In this document: piece by piece, positions 17,099-28,800 of the stretch
Layout of the letters: every line of letters starts with the position of its first letter
Numbering within the stretch: the first letter of the stretch is position 1
DNA from: Oligoflexia bacterium
GTDB lineage: Bacteria > Bdellovibrionota > UBA1018
Length of the DNA stretch: 64,000 bases
Reading direction: 5' to 3'
NCBI GenBank assembly: GCA_014378465.1
Contig: JACMNQ010000052.1
Span: forward strand, 1 to 64,000
Made by a program: the position numbers and the translations under genes
The notes under the pieces: model-generated
What the model was told of the DNA's origin: nothing
The model's input: the letters and a program-made list of their open reading frames with translations, nothing else
Databases searched by the model: none

Positions 17099-17857
17099 AT
17101 GAAGCGCCTCCTCTGCCCCACCTTGCCGCAGCCTCAACAACCGGTCGAACTCTCGGAGAGTGAGGCCAAACACGCGACCGTCGTTCTACGCCTGGGAAAT
17201 GGGGATGCCGTCGAGCTCATGGACGGCAAAGGCAAGGCCGTCGTGGGAAATCTGGTGGTGCGGGGCAAGCAGGTCAGCGTGGAGTTTTCAAAAGAGATTC
17301 TCATGGGGGCCGCGAAACAGGTCGTCCCTTTCAATCTTGAACTCGCGGTGATCAAAGGCGACGGGATGGAATGGGCGATCGAAAAAGCGGTGGAACTGGG
17401 GGTTCAGACTTTCACGCCCGTCTTGACCGCCCATACGGTTGTTCAAATGGACCGAAAAGGTCCCGATGCCTTTCAGGAACGCTGGCAGAAGATCGCCGAC
17501 CAGGCCCTCAAGCAATGCGGAAGATTCGAACGCATGCAGGTCGCGCTGCCGACTCCGCTTGAAATGCTGCTCTCGCAAAGCCCCGCCCGATCCGAACGTC
17601 CCCGGATCTGGTGTGATGAGACGTCCAAAGACCTTGCGCCGCCGCTCACCCAGTGGCTCCAACAACATTCTGAAATCGAAGCTCTTTCCCTTCTGGTCGG
17701 GCCCGAAGGGGGCTGGAGTGAAAATGAACGGAAACTTCTCGCGTCCACTTGTCAGAACGTTTCATTGGGTCCGCTGATCTTGAGAGCGGAAACGGCCGCG
17801 GTGCTGACTTCGAGCTTGGTGACGGCTCATTTCCGGTCCTTTTCAGAAATGCGTTAA
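17099..17857 (+). CDS. rsmE: 16S rRNA m3U1498 methyltransferase
   Basis: SPOUT-family methyltransferase that methylates U1498 of 16S rRNA. The 252 residues show the N-terminal PUA-like part (ELSESEAKHATVVLRL), KGDGMEWAIEKAVELGV, and the C-terminal knot LLVGPEGGWSENE and LGPLILRAETAAV, which forms the SAM pocket. Full length. It starts 4 bases after the peptide-binding gene, so the two are likely co-transcribed. Confidence 0.95.
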   Translation: MKRLLCPTLPQPQQPVELSESEAKHATVVLRLGNGDAVELMDGKGKAVVGNLVVRGKQVSVEFSKEILMGAAKQVVPFNLELAVIKGDGMEWAIEKAVELGVQTFTPVLTAHTVVQMDRKGPDAFQERWQKIADQALKQCGRFERMQVALPTPLEMLLSQSPARSERPRIWCDETSKDLAPPLTQWLQQHSEIEALSLLVGPEGGWSENERKLLASTCQNVSLGPLILRAETAAVLTSSLVTAHFRSFSEMR

Positions 17858-17906
17858 GAGCAGGTAAAGCTTGACAAAAACACTATCCAAGAGAGATAGA
17901 TAAACT

Positions 17907-18674
17907 ATGGCGAGTCCAAAAGAACCTCAGCTCAGTTTCAAGCCGATCACCGATGGTCTTGGTTTTCATCCCTTCTCAGATGGCCTGCCCTACGCGCCAA
18001 CCGTGAAGACACCGACCGTTCAAAAGACCTCCTCAGGATTGCCTCAGAGTCTGACTTCCCAGGCCCTCACCCAAGGAACCGGTGCAGTAGCAGCGGGACG
18101 TCCGACATTCATCAATCCTCCCCTCGCTTCTCATTCAGGAATCAACGCGGGAAGAGTCTCCGTTCCGGTCGCGTCGCCTTCGACTTCGATGAGGCAGCAA
18201 GGCACTCTCGCATCGCGAGCCAGTGCAATGCCGGAAGTCAAACCCGTTGCAGGGCTTCAGACTCGCTACAGTTTCGTTTACCTCTTCAAACGCCTGATGG
18301 CTTACCAGCTCGACTGTGCCCTGAATCTCGCCATCTGTGCGGCGATTCTCAGTACGGTTCTCAATCGACAGGACTTCAATCCTGATGCGCTGACGAGTCC
18401 GGCAGTTCTCGTCATGGGCACGCTCTTTCTCCTCTTCTGCAACTGGGCCATCATCACAGCTCAGGAAGTCGCCTTCAGCACGAGCGTGGGCAAGCGAGTT
18501 TTCGGCCTGACTCTTCATGGGACGGGCATGCAGACTTTCATCCGAGCGGTGTTCTTCATCCCGAGCGTGAGCTTTGTCGGACTCGGTCTCCTCTGGAGTC
18601 TCTTTGATTCGAAGAAACGCTGCTGGCATGACAAGGCGGCGGATCTTCAGCCCGATGAGATCGCCCAGCTGTGA
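17907..18674 (+). CDS. RDD-family membrane protein with low-complexity N-terminus
   Basis: A 255-residue inner-membrane protein. Residues 1-115 are Pro/Ser/Thr-rich, probably disordered and cytosolic. The RDD domain follows, with the signature Arg in [14 protein letters not shown] and two or three hydrophobic segments ([47 protein letters not shown]). It ends with the conserved [14 protein letters not shown]. The biochemical role of RDD proteins is mostly unknown; some are Na+/H+ exchangers. The stop overlaps the GTG start of rfaE2 by 4 bases, pointing to coupled translation. Confidence 0.85.
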   Translation: MASPKEPQLSFKPITDGLGFHPFSDGLPYAPTVKTPTVQKTSSGLPQSLTSQALTQGTGAVAAGRPTFINPPLASHSGINAGRVSVPVASPSTSMRQQGTLASRASAMPEVKPVAGLQTRYSFVYLFKRLMAYQLDCALNLAICAAILSTVLNRQDFNPDALTSPAVLVMGTLFLLFCNWAIITAQEVAFSTSVGKRVFGLTLHGTGMQTFIRAVFFIPSVSFVGLGLLWSLFDSKKRCWHDKAADLQPDEIAQL

Positions 18675-19207
18675 AGCCTGCCGTGAAAGGAACTGCCACC
18701 GTGGTTCCGCGCCCGATCCTGAGCAAAGTCAAATCACCTGAAGCTCTGAAGCGCCTGCTTCGCAAAACTGCAAACACTTCAAAGGGGGCTTCAAAAAGCT
18801 CAAAAAAGTCTCAGATCGTTTTCACGAATGGAGTCTTTGATCTCCTGCACCGTGGGCATGTCACTTATCTGCAGCAGGCTCGAAAGCTTGGCACGCTGCT
18901 TGTGGTCGCACTCAATGGCGACGACTCCGTCAAACGTCTCAAGGGCCCCAAGCGCCCGCTCAATACTCTCTCGGATCGCTTGGTTGTCATGGCAGCACTG
19001 GAGAGCGTGGATTACGTCACCTGGTTTGACAGCGACACTCCACTCGAACTCATCCAGCTCCTCAAGCCCGATGTCCTCGTCAAAGGCGGGGACTACAAGC
19101 TCCAGGAGATCGTAGGCTACGCCGATGTCACGAACCGCGGTGGAAAAGTGAAGTCACTTTCGTTTATTGACGGGCACAGCACGACGAAGACGATCGAAAA
19201 GTTTTAG
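18671..19207 (+). CDS. rfaE2: D-glycero-beta-D-manno-heptose 1-phosphate adenylyltransferase
   Basis: Makes ADP-heptose for the lipopolysaccharide inner core. The 178-residue protein equals the C-terminal nucleotidyltransferase domain of HldE as a separate gene. [17 protein letters not shown] contains the HxGH motif, followed by [31 protein letters not shown] and the C-terminal [12 protein letters not shown] lysine-rich extension of about 45 residues precedes the domain. The start is GTG, giving a GTGA overlap with the RDD gene. It implies a heptose-containing LPS. Confidence 0.92.
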   Translation: MKPAVKGTATVVPRPILSKVKSPEALKRLLRKTANTSKGASKSSKKSQIVFTNGVFDLLHRGHVTYLQQARKLGTLLVVALNGDDSVKRLKGPKRPLNTLSDRLVVMAALESVDYVTWFDSDTPLELIQLLKPDVLVKGGDYKLQEIVGYADVTNRGGKVKSLSFIDGHSTTKTIEKF

Positions 19208-19225
19208 GGCCTAGGTCAACTTAGT

Positions 19226-19801
19226 TCAGTAATCCGCAGGCACTGTCGCACCATTGACTGAGGGGTCAGAGCCTGCGACGAGTGCCATGCACGAGTTCAG
19301 ATCATGGCCGGTGCCATCCACGACACCAGACATATTGCACTGCGTGCTTGCCAGATAAGCATCATTGCCTGAAGGGACTTTGAAGGCGAAATTTCCGTCG
19401 ACCGCCAAGCTCATGCCGCTCGCCATCGCGATGCGTGCATTATTGATGCACTCCTGCGCCACCGCTTTGGACGTGGGGTCCGCATGATTGAATTTGAAAG
19501 TCAGAATGATCGCCTTCCCGGGTCCTGAACGCTCCCTTCTGTAACTGTGGGAACCGATCGCAAAAACGCCACTCTCACCTCGGATCGAAACTCCGCCATA
19601 CACGTTCACAGAGACGTTCTTGACTTTCAAGAGGGTCACCGCACCTGCTTCACCGGCCGCTCCAGCGGTGGTTGCGCATCCGCCGGAAAAATGGTCCATT
19701 GTGCTCGCCTGGGCGCTCTGCGCCAGAGAAGTGATCACCAGTGCGGATGAGATCAAGACAGAGCCAAAAACCGTTTCACGTTTCAAAAATTTCGACATCA
19801 T
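19226..19801 (-). CDS. Hypothetical exported protein
   Basis: A 191-residue protein with a signal peptide (hydrophobic FGSVLISSALVITSLAQ, then SAQAS cleavage region). The mature part is Gly/Ala/Ser/Val-rich and beta-prone, with four Cys that could form disulfides (GGCATTAG, AQECINN, TQCNMSG, LNSCMAL). No family recognised. A ribosome site GAGGG precedes an ATGATG start. It lies tail-to-tail with rfaE2 and just downstream of the giant repeat protein gene on the same strand. Confidence 0.65.
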   Translation of the reverse strand: MMSKFLKRETVFGSVLISSALVITSLAQSAQASTMDHFSGGCATTAGAAGEAGAVTLLKVKNVSVNVYGGVSIRGESGVFAIGSHSYRRERSGPGKAIILTFKFNHADPTSKAVAQECINNARIAMASGMSLAVDGNFAFKVPSGNDAYLASTQCNMSGVVDGTGHDLNSCMALVAGSDPSVNGATVPADY

Positions 19802-19896
19802 ACGTTCACCCTCTTCATGTTTATTCTACAGATCCATTAACCAATCCACAGTGACTTTTTTTTGACGCTCTCCCAGCTCGTTCAAAGCAGTTCGAA

Positions 19897-22800
19897 TCAT
19901 TTCAGATAATAGATTTTCTGTCCGTCCGTGATCAGAAAGTAGTCAGAAGTGTTCAGACTCGAGAATCCGGAATGAGAAGGTCCGCAGATTGGATTGATCT
20001 CGCCGGAGGATCCTTCGACCACGATGGATTGCTTCGAGGCGATGATATTCTTGTAATGAGCGGCAGTATTCGCTTTGCAGCCCCTGCCCCAGGCAACGGC
20101 TGTTCCGTCTGCCTTCATACCTACGAATGCAGTGGCCGTTGAATAGATGGACTTGATCCCATTCAAGCTTGAACTGACTGATGAAGAACTGCCTCCATCG
20201 TCGTAATAACCCCAAGTGATCACCGTGCCGTCAGATCTGAGGGCAGCGAATGCCGTTCCCGTGGAACTGAGCGCAATCACGTTGCTGGAGAGGCCTTTCT
20301 CAATTGCGGCCCCGTCACCGCCTGGGTAAATATTGCCCCAGCTCACCACTGAGCCGGACGAGGTCAGGGCTGCGAAAGCGAAGTTTGAAGGTCGAACGTC
20401 GACGACATTCTGAAGGCGAGAAGTCACCGAGCTAGAATCGCCTCCGTAACGGTCTCCGCCCCAGGTGACCAGCGTCCCGTCTGATTTCAGAGCCGCAAAC
20501 GCATACGTGTTTGAGAATATTTTGACGACACCACTTGAGAGCTGCTCGCGAACGTCAGCCGAAGCTCCGCTGTAACCCCAGGTCACTACTGAGCCATCCG
20601 TCTTGAGGGCGGCAAAGGCATAGTTCGACGAAGAGATGGACTTCACGCCCCGGCTCAGCTGACTCGCTACAGAACTAGAATCACCGCCCGAAGTGGAAAG
20701 GCCCCAAGTCACGACTGATCCGTCGGATTTCAGTGCGGCAAAAGCGCTGTCGTTCGAAAAGACCTGAGTCACGCCGCTTGAAATATTGGCAGTGACGGCA
20801 CTTGAGTTGCCTCCATTTTCGGAATTACCCCAAGTCACGACTGCCCCTTTGGACTTCAGCGCGGCAAAAGCGTAATGAGTCGACACGACCGAAGTCACGT
20901 CACTGGCGAGACACGACTGCACACTGCTGGCGTCGCCACCGTAATACGGGGCTCCCCAGACAGCGACTGATCCATCTGACTTAAGAGCAGCATAAGCACT
21001 TCCGCTTGTCGTCACCGAGCGCACCGAGCCTGACAGAACAGGAGATACTTTGCTTGCGCCCCCACCACTGCCGGAATCGCCCCAGGTCACCACAGATCCG
21101 TCAGCTTTCACCGCCGCGAACGCGTATTGATTGGCTTGAATGGAGATCACACCCGAAGCAAGCTCGGTATGAACTTCACTCGAAATGCCTCCTACAGCGC
21201 CCCAGGTTACGACCGATCCAGCCTTGGTGATGGCAGCGAATGACGTCTTGTTTGCAGAAACAGAAACCACTCCGGTGAGTTGGTCAGCCACCGCTTCTGA
21301 TTTGCCTCCGTATACATCCATGCCCCAGGTCACGACTGAACCGTCAGTTCTCAAAGCCGCGTAAGCCAGGTCATCCGAATAAATCGCACTGACCTGAGTG
21401 AGCTTCGAACTCACTGCACTCGAGTCTCCTCCCAGCGCAGGAGCTCCCCAAGTCACGACAGAACCATCTTTCTTCAGAGCCGCGAAGGAAAAGAGGTTGG
21501 AGTAAACAGCAATCGCTCCAGAAAGCCTGGACTGGACGGCGCTCGAATCGCCCCCGTAATAATCAACTCCCCAAGTCACTACGTTTCCATCATTCGTGAT
21601 TGCCGCGAAAGCGTTTGGACTTGAAACGATCGATTTGATGTTCCTCAGACTGTCGCTCACCTTGCTGGAGTCACCACCCGTGTAATCACTTCCCCAAGTC
21701 ACGACGGTGCCATCGCCCTTCAGGGCCGCAAAGGCTGACTGAGTCGAAGAAATGGAGGTCACCCCGGAGAGAATGTCGGAAACTTCCGATGAATCTCCGC
21801 CGGAAGAATTCCAGCCCCAAGTCACGACAGTGCCATCTGATTTCAGCGCTGCGAAAGCCATCTGATTGGAATAGACCGTCTGGACCTCAGTCAATTTTGA
21901 TTTCACTGCACTGGCCTCGCCGCCGTAGGTGGCATTTCCCCAGACGACCAGAGTGTGGTCTTCCTTGAGGGCCGCAAAAGCGTACTGAGTGGAGAAGACC
22001 GCCTTCACGCCAGTGAGTTCCTTCTGCAGAATGCCGGCATTTCCACCATCGGATGCCCAACCCCAGGTCACTACCGTGCCATCCGATTTCAGCGCCGCGA
22101 AAGCACGCTCATTGGAGTAGATCTCCTTGACTCCGCTTCGGAGCTGGTCGCTGACAAAGCCGGAATCTCCACCGAAATCAGGCCCTCCCCAAGTCACCAC
22201 GGATCCGTCTTTTTTCAGTGCGGCAAACGCGTTGGAGGTTGAGTAAACTTTCAAGACGTCTCGATTCAGAAAAGTGGAATGGTGACTGGCGGTGTCGCCG
22301 ATGAACTGCAGCGCTCCCGTGTTCGCGATGTTTCCAAAGGTTGGCTTCACAGTGAAGTCTCCCTCAGGACACCGGATTCCGAAAATCCCGCAAAGCGTCG
22401 GAGCCTGGGACACAATCAATGACTTGATCGAAGCTTCTGCATCCGTCTGTGACTGTCCTGCCGGGAAGGAAGCAACGTAGTTTCTGCAAGCGTCGAGATC
22501 GCCCGCAAGGCATTGCTGCTGCAACCCATCCCGGGTGACACTCACCGCCAGCGTCGCAGGCAAAGTCAAACTTGCGTTCGAAGCGCTCAGGATCACGTTT
22601 TCCGAGAGCGCGTCCTTGAAGTAGAAGTTCGCGGTCCCGCCTGAAGTCGAAATCGTGCTGATCGGGCTGAGGCAGGTATTGTCGGTGTAAAAGTGACCCG
22701 AACCTTGTCCCGCGAGAGTGAATACGGGTTCCACCACCGTAGGTGCCACGATGGTCGTGGAGCCAGTCAAAAATGCCATGGTTCGGCTCAGGAACGAGGG

Positions 22801-25800
22801 CGTGGCTTTCGAAACCTGCGCGACCCTTGAAATCACTGAGATGGAACCTGAAGTGATTTGCAGAATCAAAGGCCCTCTGCAACTTCCGGCGACGACTGAA
22901 GCAGGACCTGACAAAGCGATCGTAGAAGTACTGCCAGCACCCCCGCCACCGAGCGTGTTGATCTGGCCCCCGGTCACCTTGACCCTGATCACATCGCTCC
23001 AGTCATTGCCTGGTCCAGTTGCGTTATCGAAAGAACGCATTCGGAAATAAAAGGTCTGTCCGCCATTGATCAGATTGAAAGTGGCAGTCGTCACAGATCC
23101 TGGAAAGATTGGACCCACTGCTGGTTGCGGATTGCCCTGAATATCATTCGCACCCTGAGGGAGTGGGCTTGTCTGCGAACAGACGAGATCAGAGCATGCC
23201 TGCAGTTCGTAATGATCTGACCTTCCAGAGTCTGCCCAGCTCAGGGAGAACATGTTATCCATCGAGTTAGCGAGGGAGAGCGAAACATTCTGGTTGCCCG
23301 GTGACCCGCCGCCACCCGTACCGATGCCCCCACCCGTTGTAAAGACTTCAAGAACGGGACTCCAAACTTCAGCAGTGGTCGCATCTGAGAAAGACCGGAT
23401 CCGGAATCTCAACGTCAACTCGCCATTGACCAAAGGAAAAATAGTCGTCCGTACGTCGGAAGCGAAGATCGGATTCGTGGGCGGAGGGGTGCCGCTGCCC
23501 TGCACAGGAACCGGGAGCGGACCGAAGTTGACGCATCCGACGCCTTCGCAGGATTGCATCTCGTAATGGTCTGAAGGGGTCTTGAAATCGGTCCAATTGA
23601 GCGTGACCTCATTGTCGATGATGGGCGTCCCTTGCGACAGGATGACAGGTTGCTCGATGCCAGACGCAGCTGCGTAAACGGTCGGACTCCAGGGCAAGGT
23701 AACATTGGGACCGGGTGCAACTCCTGAAATATTGGCTCTGATCCTGAAGCCATAAGTGGCTCCGGATGAAACCGGAATATCGGAAGTAGTAGTGTGAGAA
23801 CCGTGAGGAGAGTAAGCCGGAAACGTATCAGCAAAATGGTCGGGACTGCTTTGCATTGATGGCTGGCAATTCACGCCTCGGCAGTACTGAAGGTCATAAG
23901 TCGTACCGACAGGCGGATGCAGGTCACTCCAGTTCAGGGTGATGAACTTTGGACCGAAATCAGCGTTGGTCGGGTCGGCCGTGGGAACGGCGGCGAGAAT
24001 CAACGAGGTATAACACGTATTGAGTACCTGGACATCAGGACCAAACTTCACATTGACGTAATAAGGTGCACCCGGATAGCTCGGGTCCACTGCATAGGAG
24101 TTGGTTTCGGTACACGTTCCACTCGTGCTGAAGTAATCCAAGCAATTCTGCTGAGTATTGGGAATATTCAGAGGAAATGAATGCTCAGTTTGAGAGTGAA
24201 CTGAAGGGCCGCCGTAAGGTTTCTCTTCAGTAGGAAGACTCAGCGTCGTCGCATTTCGAGAATACCCGATCACGCAGGCATTCTGATTCTCGCTCGGTTC
24301 GCAGGTTTTGAGAGTGACCTGGTCCGTACCGTAGGACGACACGAGCTCAATCGCGATGTTATCTGGAATGTCCGAGTTGCTTCTGAAGTCAGCGCAGACA
24401 GAGTCAGCAGCGGAAGCATGTTTATTATGGCAATCCTGAGCGGAAGTCGGCTTCAGACCGAAGTCCGCGAAGAATCCAAGAGTGACGGGCCGGCTTTCGG
24501 ACTGACCCAGGAAGTTGGCATCAAGACGGCATTCGCCGACGTAGGCGTCGCAGTACATTGGAGCAGGGTCAGTATCTTTTGGCATGCCTGAAGCTTCAAC
24601 GATATTTCCCTCAGCATTGACCGTCAGGACCCAAAGGGGCAAGCGATGATTTCCGACGGGTTGCTTGAGATTGGAGATCGGATTCATCTTCGGCAGAAAC
24701 GTGGTGCAGGTATTTTGGAGATCTGAACTCCAAGGATCGATCGTCGGGTTAGTCTGGGGCTGAGCAAGAAATCCTGGCCCTGCTCCGCCCATCAGAAGTT
24801 TGCCCGGAGTGAGAACCATGCAATCCGGACCGTCTTCAGTGTTGTTCGGATCCGTGCTGGCAACAGGTCTTACACATGTTTTCTTGATGATCTCTTCGCT
24901 GAGAGTGCTCTTGAGGTACCAGTCATGATCAGTTGCACCTGGTTTGAAGACGTATCCGCACTGCGCAATCTCAGCACTTCGCGTTCCCGGTACGGGAGCA
25001 TTTTTGTCAGTATTGTCCGTGTACAGACTCGAGAAACTCATGGTGACTGGGACTGCTCCGTTGATCGGAGGAGTGGTACCGACCGTGTGCCATGAGATTT
25101 GCCCGGTGGAAGTGTTGGAAGTCGTATTTGCGGACATGAGAGCGCTTCTATTCATTTCCAGATAGCCAGCGACACTGGCCAGTTCACTTTCACAGAAGCT
25201 CTTCAGATATGAAGCAGTTGAAAAATTCTGGGCCGTAGTCGGCTGAATTTTTTCAGCCCAGGCATCGTGACAAGTGGAATTATTACTAGGCGCAGTCTGG
25301 CCTAAGAAGGGCAGATTTTCGGTATATTCCGGAGTGACGGTCGAATTTCCTGGACTCGCCAAAAGCTGACAGTCCAGGCTCAGATTCACATCGTCAGCGG
25401 TGTAGCCGGTTGGATCGTACGGTCCCGTACAAGAAGTTGGGGGATTAAGAACAGTCGAGCCAGACTTTGCCGTGAAGTTGACACCGACTGGAGAAAAAGG
25501 AATGTAGATCGGCAGACTTTTAAATTTGGCACACGAAGCGAATGCGTTGGCAGCGGCCTGGCAACCCCTCGTCCCTGGATCGAGAGTGATCTCCTGGGGA
25601 AGCGCCGGAGCTGAACCTGTGAGCTTGATGGAACAGCGCTGCTGGAGTCGAGACTTCCACTCGTCTGGGGTGAAAGCCAGTTCGCAAGCGGTGGTTTTCG
25701 TTGAACCTGACGTCGCAAAGGTCGTATTTACCAGCGCATTCGCATGCCGGGTCAAAGTGCTACGTTTTTCGGTGATGCAGCCGCCCTGCGAACACGGTGC

Positions 25801-28800
25801 AGTCAGCGCTGCGGCATTGGCTGAAAACAAGCCGTAGAGCGAGACGTTGTCGAGACCGGAACAGACGTCATTCGAGCGGGCCAGGTTAGTCGTATCCGTT
25901 TCAGATTTTTGAGGATCGAAACCATAGGATCTCCAACACGAATTGATGTCAGTCGGAACTCCAAAAGTGTCGTCCTGAAGTACCGAAGTCAGGTCAAAAG
26001 AATTGCCAGTTGCTGTCGCTCTCACTGCGAGCTGACAAGCGGGCGCATTGGTTGTCGAAGCAGGGCTTCTCACTCCAGAATCGGTTTGACCGCGGATATC
26101 GACGACAGGTACTGGATTGCCATTGTCATCCGTTTCGTACCTGAGCGCGGTGAAGCAACGGCCAATGAATCTATTCTGATGGGCAGTGGCGTTCTGATCG
26201 GCGACAAGCTGAAGTTCACTCCGGCCAGTAGAGCTCCAGTCCACATTGAGATCAAAGGCACTGCCCGCGCCGGATATTGTTGTAGCGCCTTTGAGCCATT
26301 GATTGATAGTCGGACTGTTGCAAAACGCCTGAGCATCCTTGAAGTTGTTTGGCGTTCCAGACTGCTGGATGCAGTCGTCGACGGACTGAGTGTCGGCTGG
26401 CCCCGCAGGAAGAGGAGTGATGAGTGGCGTCGGATTGGGAACAGTCGTGGAAGGCAAACGCGTGACCTTCATGCCGCAAGTGCTGGCGAACGCGAGCTGC
26501 ACTACGTCTGCTGAGAGGCTGTCAGGTGAGTAGCTGCATTTTGCGCTGACGATACAGTTTTTGATACCCAGCACGAGCTCCTGTGTCTTGGCATTGGAAA
26601 CAGACGTATCCTGTCGTGCATCGTTTTTGAGGCCGACAAGTTGGGTGGCAATGAAGTTGTTTTTATGTTGTTGATCAGCTGGATTACACATCTGTTCCAC
26701 GTAATTACTCAGTCCGATGTGGTAGTGAGCGACGAAGGCTTTGGAGTAGCAAGGCGTCTGAGAAGATTGGTCACCAACCGGGACACTTTGCGCAGCACTG
26801 GATCCCACTGCCATGCAGCCGTAGGCTTGCCGAGTATAAATCCCGGCCAAGTAACGCGCATCTGGGTCGCATTGTACGGGATCCTGATAGGTGGACGAGC
26901 AGCTGAATCCGACGAAAAAATTGTAGTATTGGCCGTGTGTGCGTGAATACGTACTCGGAAGAGCCTGTCCTGGGGCGAGAAGTTGAGTGCTTGATTGATC
27001 AGAAAGATCGCAAGTCGAAAAACTTCCATTGTTATAGTAAGGTAGGAGCGTTTGCTCCAGAAGTGGAGGGGACGAACGCGAGTTTCGTGGGGCCCCAAAG
27101 AAACTTCCTCTGAGGTCAGACTCATTGCTGCTGGACCCATTCCAACCGAGCTGAGGTGAAGCCAAGGTGCCCGTCGGGGTGATAGCCGTCGCAATGATGT
27201 CCCCGCTGATCTTCTTATCCGGAGTTCCTTGAGTCGCAAGAAAATACTTCACGGCGTCGGCATCACTCAGGTTGGCCAGAGCCACCAATTCGACGACGCG
27301 CTCAGGTGGAAAGCACTCCTGCTTTTTGATGGCTTCGCGCAGAGCACACGCCATGTAAGCATCCTGTGCTCCACTGATAGCGGGGTTCCCGACAAAACAG
27401 GCATCTGCTTCCGACGTCATGTTCACTGAAACGCGGCCCTGAGGGTCACCTGTTTTGGGCCAGGGCACCCCGGCAACAGCCACGTAGAGTTCAGAATCCC
27501 GTTCATCGACCTGGCATCTGCCCAGGCGAAACTTTTTTGCCATGTCGACGAGTGCAAGATTCGGAAGAGCACTCAAGTCACCGACGTAAACCTTGGAGTC
27601 AGCGGTGACTGGCCAGGTGGTGCCAGGAAGAACTGAACCTGAATAGGTGGTAGCCCAACCCATTTTGATCTGAAGATTGGGATCGTTTGGATCGCCAATG
27701 GCGGGTGTCAGTGCCACCGCGCCCGAAGTGGCACGAGGTTGCACGAATTGAGCGATGGAACTCAAACTGAAGATTCGATCTTCTACGGGAGAGGTTTCGC
27801 CCACTGCGACGACCGACGGCAAGTCAAAGGCCATGCGGTTGGCCGTTGGGGTCGGAGCAGGAATCGGAAGGGTCGCCACATAGGTTTTATGGTCCGCGAC
27901 CGTACGTCCCTGAGCGTCCAGCGTGAAAATCTTGATGGGTTTGTTGCTGTCATCTCTCAAACTGCTCTGAAACGAAACTGGATGCTCGTTGTAATAAAGG
28001 GCGATGGGATGAAGTTTGTGATTGCTGATATCAATCGGAAGCGGTTGTCCTGGATCCGGAAGTGAGCAATCGGCAGTTGCGGTTGAAAGAGACGTATAAA
28101 AAGGTTGTCCGCCGTCACTGTACAGGCAAGCAGGAGTGGCGTGAAGGGCTTTGAGGCCCATGAATTTCTCTCGCAGCTCCTCGTGAAGAGCCAGACCCGG
28201 AAGAACGTCGTCCTGATTGATGTCGCCCGAGTTGCAGCGATCAGGATCAATCTGGGTGTTTCCGAAAATATCCACACACCAGAACAACATCGGCTTTCCG
28301 GTAGGTGGACGAAAATCGAGTCGACCGATCACCCATTCGTCCAGGTTTCTGGTTCCCGGAAAAGAAAGGAGATTTCGCGTTCCGTCCCACGTCTGACTGA
28401 GGTTGGTTCCAGGGACGGAGACAGTAACTCCCCAGAAAAGATCGAGGCCGCCGGCCAGTCTTATGGATTCAATCTTGGCTGTCAGGTCGATGTACTGGGA
28501 CTTGGTAGAAAGCGCGACCCCAGCGCCAATCTTGATATCAATCAGAGTCAGGTAGCCCCGGATCCCGGCGAAGGCTTTGATCGGTCCGCCACCGACGTTC
28601 AATGTTGCAGTTGCCCAGCCCGTTGCAGAGCCCGAGAGTGCGAGCCCCGCACTGACTTTGACCTCAGGCATCCCATTGCTGAAGGTCGTGACGATGGCGT
28701 CGATCTTTTTGTAGTCTTCTGTGAGGTCGTTCACCAGACCCATTCCGGTCTGGTAAGCAGCACCGATCTTGTTTGTACAAGTCAGCTTGTCAATGGATCC

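Noticed and set aside
20040-22260. Regularly spaced repeats that might be taken for CRISPR or a tandem DNA repeat
   Set aside because: Period of about 123 bp, in frame, diverged at the DNA level and coding for RCC1-type units.
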